This document shows, piece after piece, positions 17,274 through 25,480 of a DNA stretch of 64,000 bases. Below the pieces are notes generated by a model, which saw only the letters and a list, made by a program, of their open reading frames with translations, was not told the DNA's origin and did not search any database. Made by a program: the position numbers and the translations under genes. Within the stretch, counting starts at the first letter, position 1. Each line of letters opens with the position of its first letter. Source of the DNA: Streptomyces sp. XM4193 (GTDB taxonomy: Bacteria > Actinomycetota > Actinomycetes > Streptomycetales > Streptomycetaceae); NCBI RefSeq assembly GCF_023072595.1, contig NZ_JALLGK010000002.1, positions 1-64,000 on the forward strand, given 5' to 3'.

Positions 17274-17650
17274 GTGGTGTCTCCATCCTTCGGGCGGTTG
17301 CCAGCGGTGCCGGCCATCCTTCCACGCCACCCCCTCGAACGGTCCTTGCCAGTGCCACAGGCACATCTGTGCAGTCCCGTTCGCTGCCGCCCTCGCCGCG
17401 CCCGCCCGTCGCGCCGTGTCTCCCCGTGTCCGCGGGGCCCGGCCGGCCCCGCGGACAGGCGGGCGGCAGGGCCGTGGGCAGCGCGTACGCAGACCGCGGT
17501 CGCCCGGTGCCAGCCGGCCGCCGGGCGGCGCAGACAGATGGCACGCTGACGTTCCCGCCGAGTTCAACGCAGCGCCACCGCCGAAGCCAAGCATGCGAAA
17601 AGGGGGGGCAACAGCCCTCTGCCAGCTGCCGCTTCGTACCGGAGAGCGAC

Positions 17651-19372
17651 ATGCCTCGCAGCCAGAACAGCCCAGAGCCCCTGAACCGACGCACCCTGCT
17701 GACCGCCGGCGCGGCGGTCGCGGCCACAGCGACCGGCGCGATCCATCTGCTCCGCTCCCGAGACGCCGTCGCCAGCGGTGCCCCCGCCGACGTCCCGGCG
17801 TCGCCGGCGTCCGCCGCCCCGCAACGGAGCACCCCGGCCCGGCCCGCCCCGATCGCCCCCACGCCGGCCGGAACGACGCTGGAGTCGGTCGCGGTCGCGG
17901 ACGGCGCCCGGCAGGACGGCAGCTACCGCAAGCTCACCGAGGGACCGGGCTGGGCCCGGGAGGTGCGCGAAGAGCTCGCCCCGGCGGTCGGCGGGCGCGA
18001 GGAGCGGCGCAGGACCCTTGGCGCCTTCGTGCAATTCACCGACCTGCACATCGTCGACACCCAGCACCCGCTGCGGCACGAGTACCTGCGCGCCGAGACC
18101 GCGAGCGCCTGGCGCCCGCAGGAGACCCTCTCGGTGCACGGAACCCTCTCGCTGATCGACCGGGTCAACGCGCTCCGCCACGGGCCCGCCACCGGCGCGC
18201 CGTTGGCCTGCGTGGTGACCACGGGCGACAACACGGACAACAACTCCCGCGCCGAGCTCGACTGGTACCTCACCGCGATGAGCGGCGGTCGCATCACCCC
18301 CAACACCGGCGACCCGCGCGGCTACGAAGGCGTCCAGAACTCCGGCCTGCCGCTCTACTGGCACCCCGAGAGCACCCTGAGGGACGCGGACAAGAAGCTC
18401 GGCTATCCCCGCGTCGACGGGCTGCTGACCGCCGCGACCCGCCGGCTGACCAGCCCCGGACTGAACATCCCCTGGTACTCCACGGTCGGCAACCACGACA
18501 CCCTGCCGGGCGGTTGCTACGCCTCGGGGGACAGCTTCTTCGCCGATCTCGCCGTCGGCGACCGCAAGTTGATGGAACTGCCGCGGGAGGTCAGCGCCAC
18601 GCTCTGGCGCCGGGTGCGGGAGGGCGGCGACCCGCGCGGCGAGCAGTTCACCGCACTCCTCAAGGAGTACGCCCGCAACGCCCGTACGGTGACCCCCGAT
18701 CCGGCGCGGGCCCCCTTCACGCCCGCCGAGTACGTACGCGCCCATCTGCGCAGCCGGTACACCGGCGCGGGGCCGCGCGGACACGGCTACACCGAGGCCA
18801 ACCTCGCCGAGGACCGGCTCTACTACACCTTCCGGATCAGCGACGACCTGGTCGGCATCAGCCTGGACACCACCCGCCCCGGCGGCCACTACACCGGTGC
18901 TGTCGGCGCGGCCCAACTCCGCTGGCTGGAACGCGAGTTGCGCGCGCACCGCGACACCCCGGCGCTGGTCTTCAGCCACCACACCAGCGCCAGCACCCCG
19001 GACGGCGGCGACCAGCTCCTGGAGGTCCTGGGACGCCATCCGAACGTGCTGGCCTGGATCAACGGCCACAGCCACAAGAACGCCGTCACCGCGCACCGCG
19101 GCTTCTGGGAGGTCTCCACCGCCTCGCACGTCGACTTTCCCCAGCTCGCGCGGGTCGTGGAGGTCACCGACAACCGCGACGGGAGCTACTCGCTGTTCAC
19201 CACGCTCATCGAGTCCGCCGCGCCCGCCGGTTCCGCGACCGGCTCCTTCGACCGCGTCGAACTCGCCTCGCTCTACCGCGAGTTGGCGCACAACGCCCCC
19301 GGCGCACGCAGAACCCTCGCCGGCGGCGCCACCGACCGCAACACCGAACTCCTGGTCCGCCGCGACGGCTGA
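17651..19372 (+). CDS. Tat-exported metallophosphoesterase (PPA1498 family)
   Basis: A 573-residue secreted phosphoesterase resembling TIGR03767 (metallophosphoesterase, PPA1498 family). The N-terminus has a twin-arginine signal (NRRTLLTAGAAVAATATG). The calcineurin-like metal motifs appear in order: FTDLHIVD (D-x-H), GDNTDNN, GNHDT, FSHHT and GHSHKN. These bind two metal ions for hydrolysis of phosphomono- or diesters outside the cell. Between the third and fourth motifs is a long family-specific insert. The ATG at 17651 follows GGAGAG; the longer upstream frame would bury the Tat signal and is rejected. The substrate is unknown. It is divergent from the first pepN. Confidence 0.87.
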   Translation: MPRSQNSPEPLNRRTLLTAGAAVAATATGAIHLLRSRDAVASGAPADVPASPASAAPQRSTPARPAPIAPTPAGTTLESVAVADGARQDGSYRKLTEGPGWAREVREELAPAVGGREERRRTLGAFVQFTDLHIVDTQHPLRHEYLRAETASAWRPQETLSVHGTLSLIDRVNALRHGPATGAPLACVVTTGDNTDNNSRAELDWYLTAMSGGRITPNTGDPRGYEGVQNSGLPLYWHPESTLRDADKKLGYPRVDGLLTAATRRLTSPGLNIPWYSTVGNHDTLPGGCYASGDSFFADLAVGDRKLMELPREVSATLWRRVREGGDPRGEQFTALLKEYARNARTVTPDPARAPFTPAEYVRAHLRSRYTGAGPRGHGYTEANLAEDRLYYTFRISDDLVGISLDTTRPGGHYTGAVGAAQLRWLERELRAHRDTPALVFSHHTSASTPDGGDQLLEVLGRHPNVLAWINGHSHKNAVTAHRGFWEVSTASHVDFPQLARVVEVTDNRDGSYSLFTTLIESAAPAGSATGSFDRVELASLYRELAHNAPGARRTLAGGATDRNTELLVRRDG

Positions 19373-19482
19373 CAGCCGCCCGGGCCGTACGTCTCCGACA
19401 GCGGCGCGACCACCCGCCCTCCAGACACCGCCGGTCCGCCGGCCACCCCACCCCGCCCGGCAGGCGCGCCCGGCGGGCCCGG

Positions 19483-20493
19483 TCAGCGGGGCAGCACCAG
19501 CACCTCCGCGGGGCCCCCGCGCTCGTGTGCCGTCATGAGCGCGGTGCGCACCACGGCGGCGAGCTGCCTCGGCTCCTCGCGCAGCCGCTCGGGCGTCAGG
19601 GCGAGCACCGTGACACCCAGCTCCGCCGCCGTCGTGCGCCGGCGCGCGCTCGGCGGCCACAGCGCGCTGCCGGCCCGGTCGCGGGCGGGACCGCAGGCGT
19701 CGAGCTCCACCGCCACCCGGTGCTCCGGCCAGTACGCGTCGAACGCGCCCAGCGAGGGGCCGCCGGGCTGCCGCAGCTCCACGTTCCAACACGGCTGCGG
19801 CAGCGCCCCCTCCCGCACCAGCGCGTACAGCCGGCTCTCCGCCACCGCGCGGCCCTCGGCCAGCAGGGTGTCCACGGCGTCCACCACCTGGGGCCGCGCC
19901 AGCAGTCGGCCGCGGCGCAACTCCCGTACGATCTCGGCCGATTCGCAGTGTCGCGCGCGCACCGCCTCGGCGAGCAGCCGGTGCACCTCGGCCGGCTCGG
20001 TGAGCCCGGCGACCGCGTCGGCCAGGGCCCTGGCCACCGGGGCGAGGGGCAGCCCCTCCACCTCTTGGGCCGGTGGCAGGTGGGGCACGCGGACGATCCG
20101 TGCCCATCCCGACGAGCGTGTGCGCCTGCTGCGCGGCACCAGCACCTCGATGCGCTCCAGCGCGGCGATCGGCGGCGCCGAGCGGAAGCCGTACAGCGAG
20201 AGGGCGGCGAGACCGCTGAGGACCGGCCGCCCGCCCTGCTCCGGCACCCGCGAGCCGTCACCGGCCGCGTAGAGCAGTACCGCGCGCAGCCGCTCCTGTT
20301 CGGTGGGTTCGTCCGGGTGCAGGAGGTAGACGCCGGGCAGCGGCGCCTGCCACGGGCCGCCGGCGCGGCAGAGGTCGCGCACGGCGGCGGCGCTGACGCC
20401 CTGGGCGCGGAGCACGGCCGCGGTGACGACGGTCGTGTCGTCGCCGCGGGTCCGGTTCGCGGAGCGGGGAGGGAGCGGGGTCTCGTGGGCCAT
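19483..20493 (-). CDS. AbiEi-like winged-helix protein with DUF559/Vsr-like C-terminal fold
   Basis: A 336-residue protein. The N-terminal half resembles type IV AbiEi antitoxin-like winged-helix domains: AAVLRAQGVSAAAVRDLCRA, then a GVYLLHPDEPTEQERLRA strand-helix pattern and the VLSGLAALSLYGF motif. The C-terminal half resembles a DUF559/very-short-patch-repair nuclease fold in LGAFDAYWPEHRVAVELD, where Asp and Glu sit at the expected core positions; a complete catalytic set is not evident. Such proteins are common and usually solitary in actinobacteria. No AbiEii-type nucleotidyltransferase toxin lies beside it, so there is no ground for calling it a toxin-antitoxin pair. The ATG at 20493 was chosen because the frame upstream has no conserved features. 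Confidence 0.75.
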   Translation of the reverse strand: MAHETPLPPRSANRTRGDDTTVVTAAVLRAQGVSAAAVRDLCRAGGPWQAPLPGVYLLHPDEPTEQERLRAVLLYAAGDGSRVPEQGGRPVLSGLAALSLYGFRSAPPIAALERIEVLVPRSRRTRSSGWARIVRVPHLPPAQEVEGLPLAPVARALADAVAGLTEPAEVHRLLAEAVRARHCESAEIVRELRRGRLLARPQVVDAVDTLLAEGRAVAESRLYALVREGALPQPCWNVELRQPGGPSLGAFDAYWPEHRVAVELDACGPARDRAGSALWPPSARRRTTAAELGVTVLALTPERLREEPRQLAAVVRTALMTAHERGGPAEVLVLPR

Positions 20494-20611
20494 GACTGTG
20501 CGATGCCCGCGCGGACACCGGCCCTCTCGCGCTGTTACAGATTCGTCAACGAACCCGGACCCCGCTGTCCTCAAGCCGTCCGGAACAAGCCCCGACCATC
20601 GGCCGAAAGCA

Positions 20612-20643
20612 CTCAACTCCCGTACGCACGTACGGGAGTTGAG
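20612..20643 (-). terminator. Perfect 15-bp hairpin after second pepN
   Basis: Arms CTCAACTCCCGTACG / CGTACGGGAGTTGAG separated by 2 nt, 71 bases beyond the pepN stop, on the minus strand reading leftward. Confidence 0.8.
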
Positions 20644-20713
20644 CGGATGATCAGCAGGCCGCCCGCTTTCGCGCACCGGACGCTCCGCCGCCGGGCCGCC
20701 GAACGGAGCGGCG

Positions 20714-23332
20714 TCAGCCGGCCGCGGCGTCGCACCGCCGGGCGCGCAGTGCACGCGCCAGATCGTCCCGCGACTCCCAGACCAGCCTGCGAAGTGCCGG
20801 CGCCGCACTGCCCTCGGTCTCCCGCAGCCAGGCGTCCGTCGCCGCGAGCGTCGCCTCGTCGCCCTGCGCCATCGGGAACATGCCGCGCACGACGGCCATC
20901 GCGATCTCGATGGAACGCTCCGCCCACACCTTCTCCAGCGCCGCGAAGTACCGCGGCACGAAGGGCGTCAACAGCTCCCGCTGGCCACCCGGGTCGAAGC
21001 CGGCGATGGTCGCGCCGACCAGCGCGTTGGACAGCGCGTCGGAGTCGACGACCGCCGACCACGCCTGCTCCTTGACCTCCGCGGACGGCCGCGCCGCCAG
21101 ACAGCGCACCTGGTGCCGCTTGCCGGAAGCGGTGTCGTCGCGGGCCAGCTCGGCGGCGATCTCCGCCTCCCCGGCCGCACCCTCGGCTACCAGCGGGCTC
21201 AGGAACGCCCACCGCAGCTCCTGGTCGACCTTCAGCCCCGCCACCTTCTCCCTGCCGTCCAACAGCCCGCGCAGCAGGCGCAGTTCCTCCGGACCGCTCG
21301 CCACCGAGGCGAAGAACCTGGCCCAGGCGAGCTGGTGGCCGCTGCCGGGGTCGGCCTCGCGCAGCAGCCGCAGCGCGCCCTCGGAGAGCTGCCGCTCGGC
21401 CGTGCCCCGGTGCTCCTGGGCCGTGTAGTGGCCGAGCGCGGTGCGGGCCCAGGCGTGCAGCATCTGGAGCACCCCGATGTCGCTCTCCCGACCGCCGAAA
21501 CGCAGCACGAAGCCGAGGAACTCGCGGGCCGGCATCAGCCCGTCCCTGGTGAGGTTCCACAGCGCCGACCAGCACAGCGCACGGGCCAGCGGGTCGCTCA
21601 CCGAGCCCAACCGGTCCACCAGCGTCGCCAGCGAGACCTCGTCCAGCCTGGTCTTGGCGTAGGTGAGGTCCTCGTCGTTGACCAGGACCAGCTCGGGGCG
21701 CTCGGCGCCGACCAGCTCCGCCACCGCCGTACGCGCGCCGACGACGTCGACCCCGGCGCGTGCGTACCGCACCAGCGCCCCGTCCTCGGTGCGGTAGAGC
21801 CCGACCTGGACGCGGTGCGGACGCAGCACCGGGTCCATGGCCTCGCCCTCGGCGGGCGCCTGGAGCACGGCCAGCTCGGTGATCCGACCCTCGGAGTCGC
21901 AGGAGACCTCCGGGGTCAGGGTGTTGACGCCGGCGGTCTGGAGCCAGGCGCGGGACCACTCCTCCAGATCGCGGCCCGAGGTCTCGGTGAGCGCCGAGAG
22001 CAGATCGGTGAGCCGGGTGTTGCCCCAGGCGTGCCGCTTGAAGTAGCGCCGGGCGCCCTCCAGGAACGCCTCCTCGCCGACGTAGGCCACCAGCTGCTTG
22101 AGCACCGAGGCGCCCTTGGCGTAGGTGATGCCGTCGAAGTTGAGCTTGGCCGCCTCCAGATCGGTGATGTCGGCGGTGATCGGATGGGTGGAGGGCAGCT
22201 GGTCGGCGCGGTAGGCCCACGCCTTGCGGTTGTTGGCGAAGGTCACCCAGCCGTTGTTGAAGCGGGTGGCGCCGACCAGGGCGAAGGCGCCCATGAAGTC
22301 GGCGAAGGACTCCTTGAGCCACAGGTCGTCCCACCAGGCCATGGTGACCAGATCGCCGAACCACATGTGCGCCATCTCGTGCAGGATGACGTTCGCCCGG
22401 CTCTCGTAGGAGGCCTGGGTGACCTTGCCGCGGAAGACGAACTCCTCGCGGAAGGTGACACAGCCCGGGTTCTCCATGGCGCCGATGTTGTACTCCGGCA
22501 CGAACGCCTGGTCGTACTTCCCGAAGGGGTACGGGTAGTCGAAGTGGTCGTGGAAGAAGTCCAGGCCCTGCTTGGTGACCTCGAAGATCTCCTCGTGGTC
22601 GAAGTGCTTGGCCAGGCCCTTGCGGCAGAGCGCGCCGAGCGGGATCTCCAGCGTGCTGCCGTCGGGCAGGGAGCGCTTGTAGCTGTCGGTGACCCGGTGG
22701 TACGGGCCGGCGACCACGGCGGTGATGTAGGTCGAGATCGGCTGGGTCGTGCCGAAGGTCCAGCGTGCGATGTCCCCGTTGTCGCCGCCGTCCAGGGGCT
22801 CCGGCTCGCCCACCCGCTCGCTGTTGCTGAGCACGGTCCAGTGCCGGGGCGCGATCACGGTGAAGTCGAACGGCGCCTTGAGGTCGGGCTGCTCGAAGCT
22901 GGCGAAAACCCGGCGGGCGTCGGCCGGTTCGTACTGGGTGTAGAGGTAGGTCTCGCCGTCCTCCGGGTCGACGAAGTGGTGCAGGCCCTCGCCGGTGCGG
23001 CTGTAGGCGCAACGGGCGTCCACCGTCAGCTCGTTGACCGCGGCGAGGTCGTGCAGCCGGAGCCGGGTCCCGTCGAAGTCCCGGTCGACGTTGAGCGACT
23101 TGCCGTTGAGCGTCGCCGAGTGGACATGGGGAGCGACCAGATCGACGAAACTGGAGGCACCGGGCAGCGCGCTGCGGAACCGGATCGTGGTCGTCGAACG
23201 GAAAGTCCGCGGGCCCTCGGCCGGCGGCGGCGCCACGGCGGCGCCCAGGTCGAGCACCACCTCGTACCCGTCCACACTCAGCAGCTCGGCCCGCTCCCGG
23301 GCCTCGTCACGGGTCAGGTTCTCTCCGGGCAC
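20714..23332 (-). CDS. pepN: Aminopeptidase N (second pepN paralogue)
   Basis: An 872-residue M1 zinc aminopeptidase, clearly paralogous to the gene at 14688-17273 along its whole length. NIGAMENPG (GAMEN) and HEMAH-x18-E (HEMAHMWFGDLVTMAWWDDL, WLKESFA) are complete, so it should be active. It starts at GTG 23332 with GAGGAG upstream and has the same PGxNLTRDEARERA beginning as its paralogue. The proteins differ in the linker after residue 30, where this one carries an extra Pro/Ala stretch (AVAPPPAEGP), and in many surface positions. Different peptide preference or expression timing is likely but not visible. A perfect terminator hairpin follows. Confidence 0.93.
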   Translation of the reverse strand: MPGENLTRDEARERAELLSVDGYEVVLDLGAAVAPPPAEGPRTFRSTTTIRFRSALPGASSFVDLVAPHVHSATLNGKSLNVDRDFDGTRLRLHDLAAVNELTVDARCAYSRTGEGLHHFVDPEDGETYLYTQYEPADARRVFASFEQPDLKAPFDFTVIAPRHWTVLSNSERVGEPEPLDGGDNGDIARWTFGTTQPISTYITAVVAGPYHRVTDSYKRSLPDGSTLEIPLGALCRKGLAKHFDHEEIFEVTKQGLDFFHDHFDYPYPFGKYDQAFVPEYNIGAMENPGCVTFREEFVFRGKVTQASYESRANVILHEMAHMWFGDLVTMAWWDDLWLKESFADFMGAFALVGATRFNNGWVTFANNRKAWAYRADQLPSTHPITADITDLEAAKLNFDGITYAKGASVLKQLVAYVGEEAFLEGARRYFKRHAWGNTRLTDLLSALTETSGRDLEEWSRAWLQTAGVNTLTPEVSCDSEGRITELAVLQAPAEGEAMDPVLRPHRVQVGLYRTEDGALVRYARAGVDVVGARTAVAELVGAERPELVLVNDEDLTYAKTRLDEVSLATLVDRLGSVSDPLARALCWSALWNLTRDGLMPAREFLGFVLRFGGRESDIGVLQMLHAWARTALGHYTAQEHRGTAERQLSEGALRLLREADPGSGHQLAWARFFASVASGPEELRLLRGLLDGREKVAGLKVDQELRWAFLSPLVAEGAAGEAEIAAELARDDTASGKRHQVRCLAARPSAEVKEQAWSAVVDSDALSNALVGATIAGFDPGGQRELLTPFVPRYFAALEKVWAERSIEIAMAVVRGMFPMAQGDEATLAATDAWLRETEGSAAPALRRLVWESRDDLARALRARRCDAAAG

Positions 23333-23595
23333 AACGGGGCTCCTCGTCTCGCATCGCGAACATCCGGGGCCAGCATGTCATGGCGTCCGACCGCTGCCGA
23401 GGTGGCCTTGAACGCGCGCGGCCGGGCCGGCGCGGGGGTCGTTCAAGGGTGTTCGCACCTCTCTTCGGCGGTGGCGGCGGATATCTGCCGTGCGGCGGGA
23501 ATGACCGTGCGGACGGCGGTTGTTAGTCGTACAACTGTTGTGAGACAGCCGTGACGAGTCCGAGTCTTCGTGATGTTCCCTCCGAAGGAGAGATC

Positions 23596-24270
23596 GTGGT
23601 CCAGAGTGCAGTCGGCGCCGAGAGCGCAGCCGGTTCGGCCGAGGCCGGCAAGGTCCCCGCGGACTTCTGGTTCGACCCCCTGTGTCCGTGGGCCTGGCTG
23701 ACCTCCCGGTGGATGCTGGAGGTGGAGCAGGTCCGCCCGGTCGAGGTGCGCTGGCACGTGATGAGCCTGTCCGTGCTCAACGAGGACCGGCTGGAGGAGA
23801 TGCCCGAGCGCTACCGCGCCCTGATGGCCGAGGGCTGGGGCCCGGTGCGGGTGTGCATCGCCGCCGAGCAGAAGTACGGCAGCGAGGTCCTCGGCCCGCT
23901 GTACACCGCGCTCGGCACCCGCATCCACCTCAAGGGCGAGGGCCGCGGCCGGGAGATGGTCGCCGGCGCCCTGCAGGACGTGGGCCTGGACCCGGAGCTG
24001 GTCGAGGCGATGGAGTCGACCGAGTACGACGCGGCGCTGCGCGAGTCCCACCGCCGCGGTATCGAGCTGGTCGGCCAGGACGTCGGCACCCCGGTGATCG
24101 CGGTGCCGGGCGCGGACGGTGAGCAGCTCGCGTTCTTCGGGCCGGTCGTCACACCCGCGCCGCGCGGCGAGGCGGCGGCCCGGCTGTGGGACGGCACCCT
24201 GCTGGTCGCCGGTACCCCTGGCTTCTACGAGCTCAAGCGCACCCGGGACGCGGAGCCGTCCTTCGACTGA
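23596..24270 (+). CDS. DsbA-family oxidoreductase, Rv2466c-like (mycothiol-dependent type)
   Basis: A 224-residue thioredoxin-fold protein with the DsbA helical insertion. It resembles the Rv2466c family of mycothiol-dependent reductases. The active-site region is FDPLCPWAWLTSRW: the first cysteine is present but the second position of CxxC is Ala, so it would work as a one-cysteine enzyme with mycothiol, or as an isomerase-like variant. The cis-Pro loop is GTPVIAV. The GTG at 23596 has GAAGGAG upstream and is preferred over an earlier GTG at 23551. An inverted repeat GTTGT-N7-ACAAC lies just upstream near 23520. It is divergent from the second pepN and convergent with sod. Confidence 0.82.
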   Translation: MVQSAVGAESAAGSAEAGKVPADFWFDPLCPWAWLTSRWMLEVEQVRPVEVRWHVMSLSVLNEDRLEEMPERYRALMAEGWGPVRVCIAAEQKYGSEVLGPLYTALGTRIHLKGEGRGREMVAGALQDVGLDPELVEAMESTEYDAALRESHRRGIELVGQDVGTPVIAVPGADGEQLAFFGPVVTPAPRGEAAARLWDGTLLVAGTPGFYELKRTRDAEPSFD

Positions 24271-24656
24271 GTCCGCGAACCGGTCCGCCCGCGGGGCGGG
24301 GCCCGCCCGGCCCGCGGGGAGGCGGCACGTGCCTGTGAGGGGGTGCGTTCCGTCTTCGCCGCGAGCCGGGCTTCACGCGTGCCCGCAGAGTGATCGCGGC
24401 GGCTCGAAACCGGTCGCTCGCGAAAAGCGCAAAGCCCGCGGCGAGCGTTCACGCCCCGCCCGGCGGCGCCCCGGTCGGGGCACGACGAAGGGGACCTCCG
24501 GAGCTTTCCGGAGGTCCCCTTCGTGTGTTCCGGTCACGGCGGTCGAGGCGTTCGCCCGTTCCGCTCGGTGTCCGCGGACGCCCGCACCGTGCGGCGCCCC
24601 GTCAGCCGTGGGCCACGCCCAGCCCCGACAGACGGGAAGCGCCGTCGCGCACGGTG
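24271..24656. other. Intergenic between convergent oxidoreductase and sod genes
   Basis: This 386-bp gap contains the strong bidirectional terminator at 24485-24524. I see nothing else that I can support. Confidence 0.6.
24485..24524. terminator. Bidirectional 18-bp terminator hairpin
   Basis: Perfect 18-bp arms (ACGAAGGGGACCTCCGGA and complement) with a GCTT loop, between two convergent genes. Confidence 0.85.
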
Positions 24657-25298
24657 TTACGGCGCGATGATCAGGCTGTTGGCGCGCTGCTTCGCCGCGG
24701 TGTAACGGGCGGAGACGTCCTGCCAGTTGACGACGGCCCACATCGCGTCGATGAAGTCCACCTTCTGGTTCCGGTACTGGAGGTAGAAGGCGTGCTCCCA
24801 GGCGTCGAAGACCAGGATCGGGACCGAGCCCTGGCCGACGTTGCCCTGGTGGTCGTAGACCTGCTCGACGATGAGACGGCCGCTGACCGGCTCGTAGGCG
24901 AGAACGCCCCAGCCCGAACCCTGCGTGGTGGCGGAGGCCTTGGTCAGCTGGGCCTTGAACTTGGCGAAGGAGCCGAACGACTCGGCGATGGCGTCGGCCA
25001 GCTCGCCCGTGCCGTCCTTGTCCAGCGGCTCGCCGCCGCCGTCGCCGGTCATGTTCTGCCAGTAGATGGAGTGCAGGATATGACCGGAGAGGTGGAAGGC
25101 CAGGTTCTTCTCCAGGCCGTTGATCGCGCCCCAGGACTCCTTGTCCCGGGCCTCCGCCAGCTGCTCCAGGGTGTCGTTGGCACCCTTCACATAGGCGGCG
25201 TGGTGCTTGTCGTGGTGGAGCTCGATGATCTCTCCGGTGATGACCGGCTCCAAGGAGGAGTAGTCATACGGGAGCTCGGGCAGCGAATAGGTGGCCAT
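24657..25298 (-). CDS. sodF: Superoxide dismutase (Fe/Mn family, SodF-like)
   Basis: A 213-residue cytosolic superoxide dismutase of the Fe/Mn family. The four metal ligands are recognisable: His28 in ELHHDKHH, the His in GHILHSIYW, and Asp and His in [10 protein letters not shown]. The Gln in TTQGSGWG is at the position usual for Mn enzymes, but the characterised Streptomyces enzyme SodF of this type is an Fe or Fe-Zn enzyme, so the metal cannot be decided here. The ATG has GGAGG upstream. A Nur-like box lies 26-40 bases upstream, consistent with nickel-responsive repression known for Streptomyces sodF. It is convergent with the oxidoreductase gene and ends at a strong terminator. Confidence 0.93.
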   Translation of the reverse strand: MATYSLPELPYDYSSLEPVITGEIIELHHDKHHAAYVKGANDTLEQLAEARDKESWGAINGLEKNLAFHLSGHILHSIYWQNMTGDGGGEPLDKDGTGELADAIAESFGSFAKFKAQLTKASATTQGSGWGVLAYEPVSGRLIVEQVYDHQGNVGQGSVPILVFDAWEHAFYLQYRNQKVDFIDAMWAVVNWQDVSARYTAAKQRANSLIIAP

Positions 25299-25323
25299 GC
25301 GCTTGTTCCCCTCCGAACGTTAT

Positions 25324-25338
25324 TGCACATCGCTTGCA
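25324..25338 (-). promoter_or_regulatory. Nur-like operator upstream of sodF
   Basis: On the coding strand the sequence TGCAA-N5-GTGCA matches the Nur consensus as I recall it (tGCaa-N5-ttGCA) at 9 of 10 defined positions. It lies between the sod start and the upstream permease terminator. Nur represses sodF when nickel is sufficient in S. coelicolor. Confidence 0.75.
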
Positions 25339-25372
25339 GGGCGACGTTATCAGCAGCAACGCCGACAGCAGC

Positions 25373-25401
25373 GGGGCGACCCCTCCGTGAGGTGTCGCCC
25401 C
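25373..25401 (-). terminator. Hairpin after amino-acid permease gene
   Basis: Arms GGGGCGACCCC / GGTGTCGCCCC with one mismatch and a 7-nt loop, about 80 bases beyond the permease stop and upstream of the sod promoter. Confidence 0.6.
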
Positions 25402-25480
25402 GTCAACCGGGCGGTCAGTCAGCCCGAACGGTCTACTGCGCGCGTGTGCGGGCGAGTTGGCCGCCGCGCGGACGCGGGTG

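Noticed and set aside
14607..17549. 980-codon plus-strand open frame over the first pepN
   Set aside because: Antisense shadow; the opposite strand has complete GAMEN and HEXXH motifs.
19483..20493. AbiE-type toxin-antitoxin system
   Set aside because: Only an AbiEi-like domain is seen; no AbiEii nucleotidyltransferase gene is adjacent.
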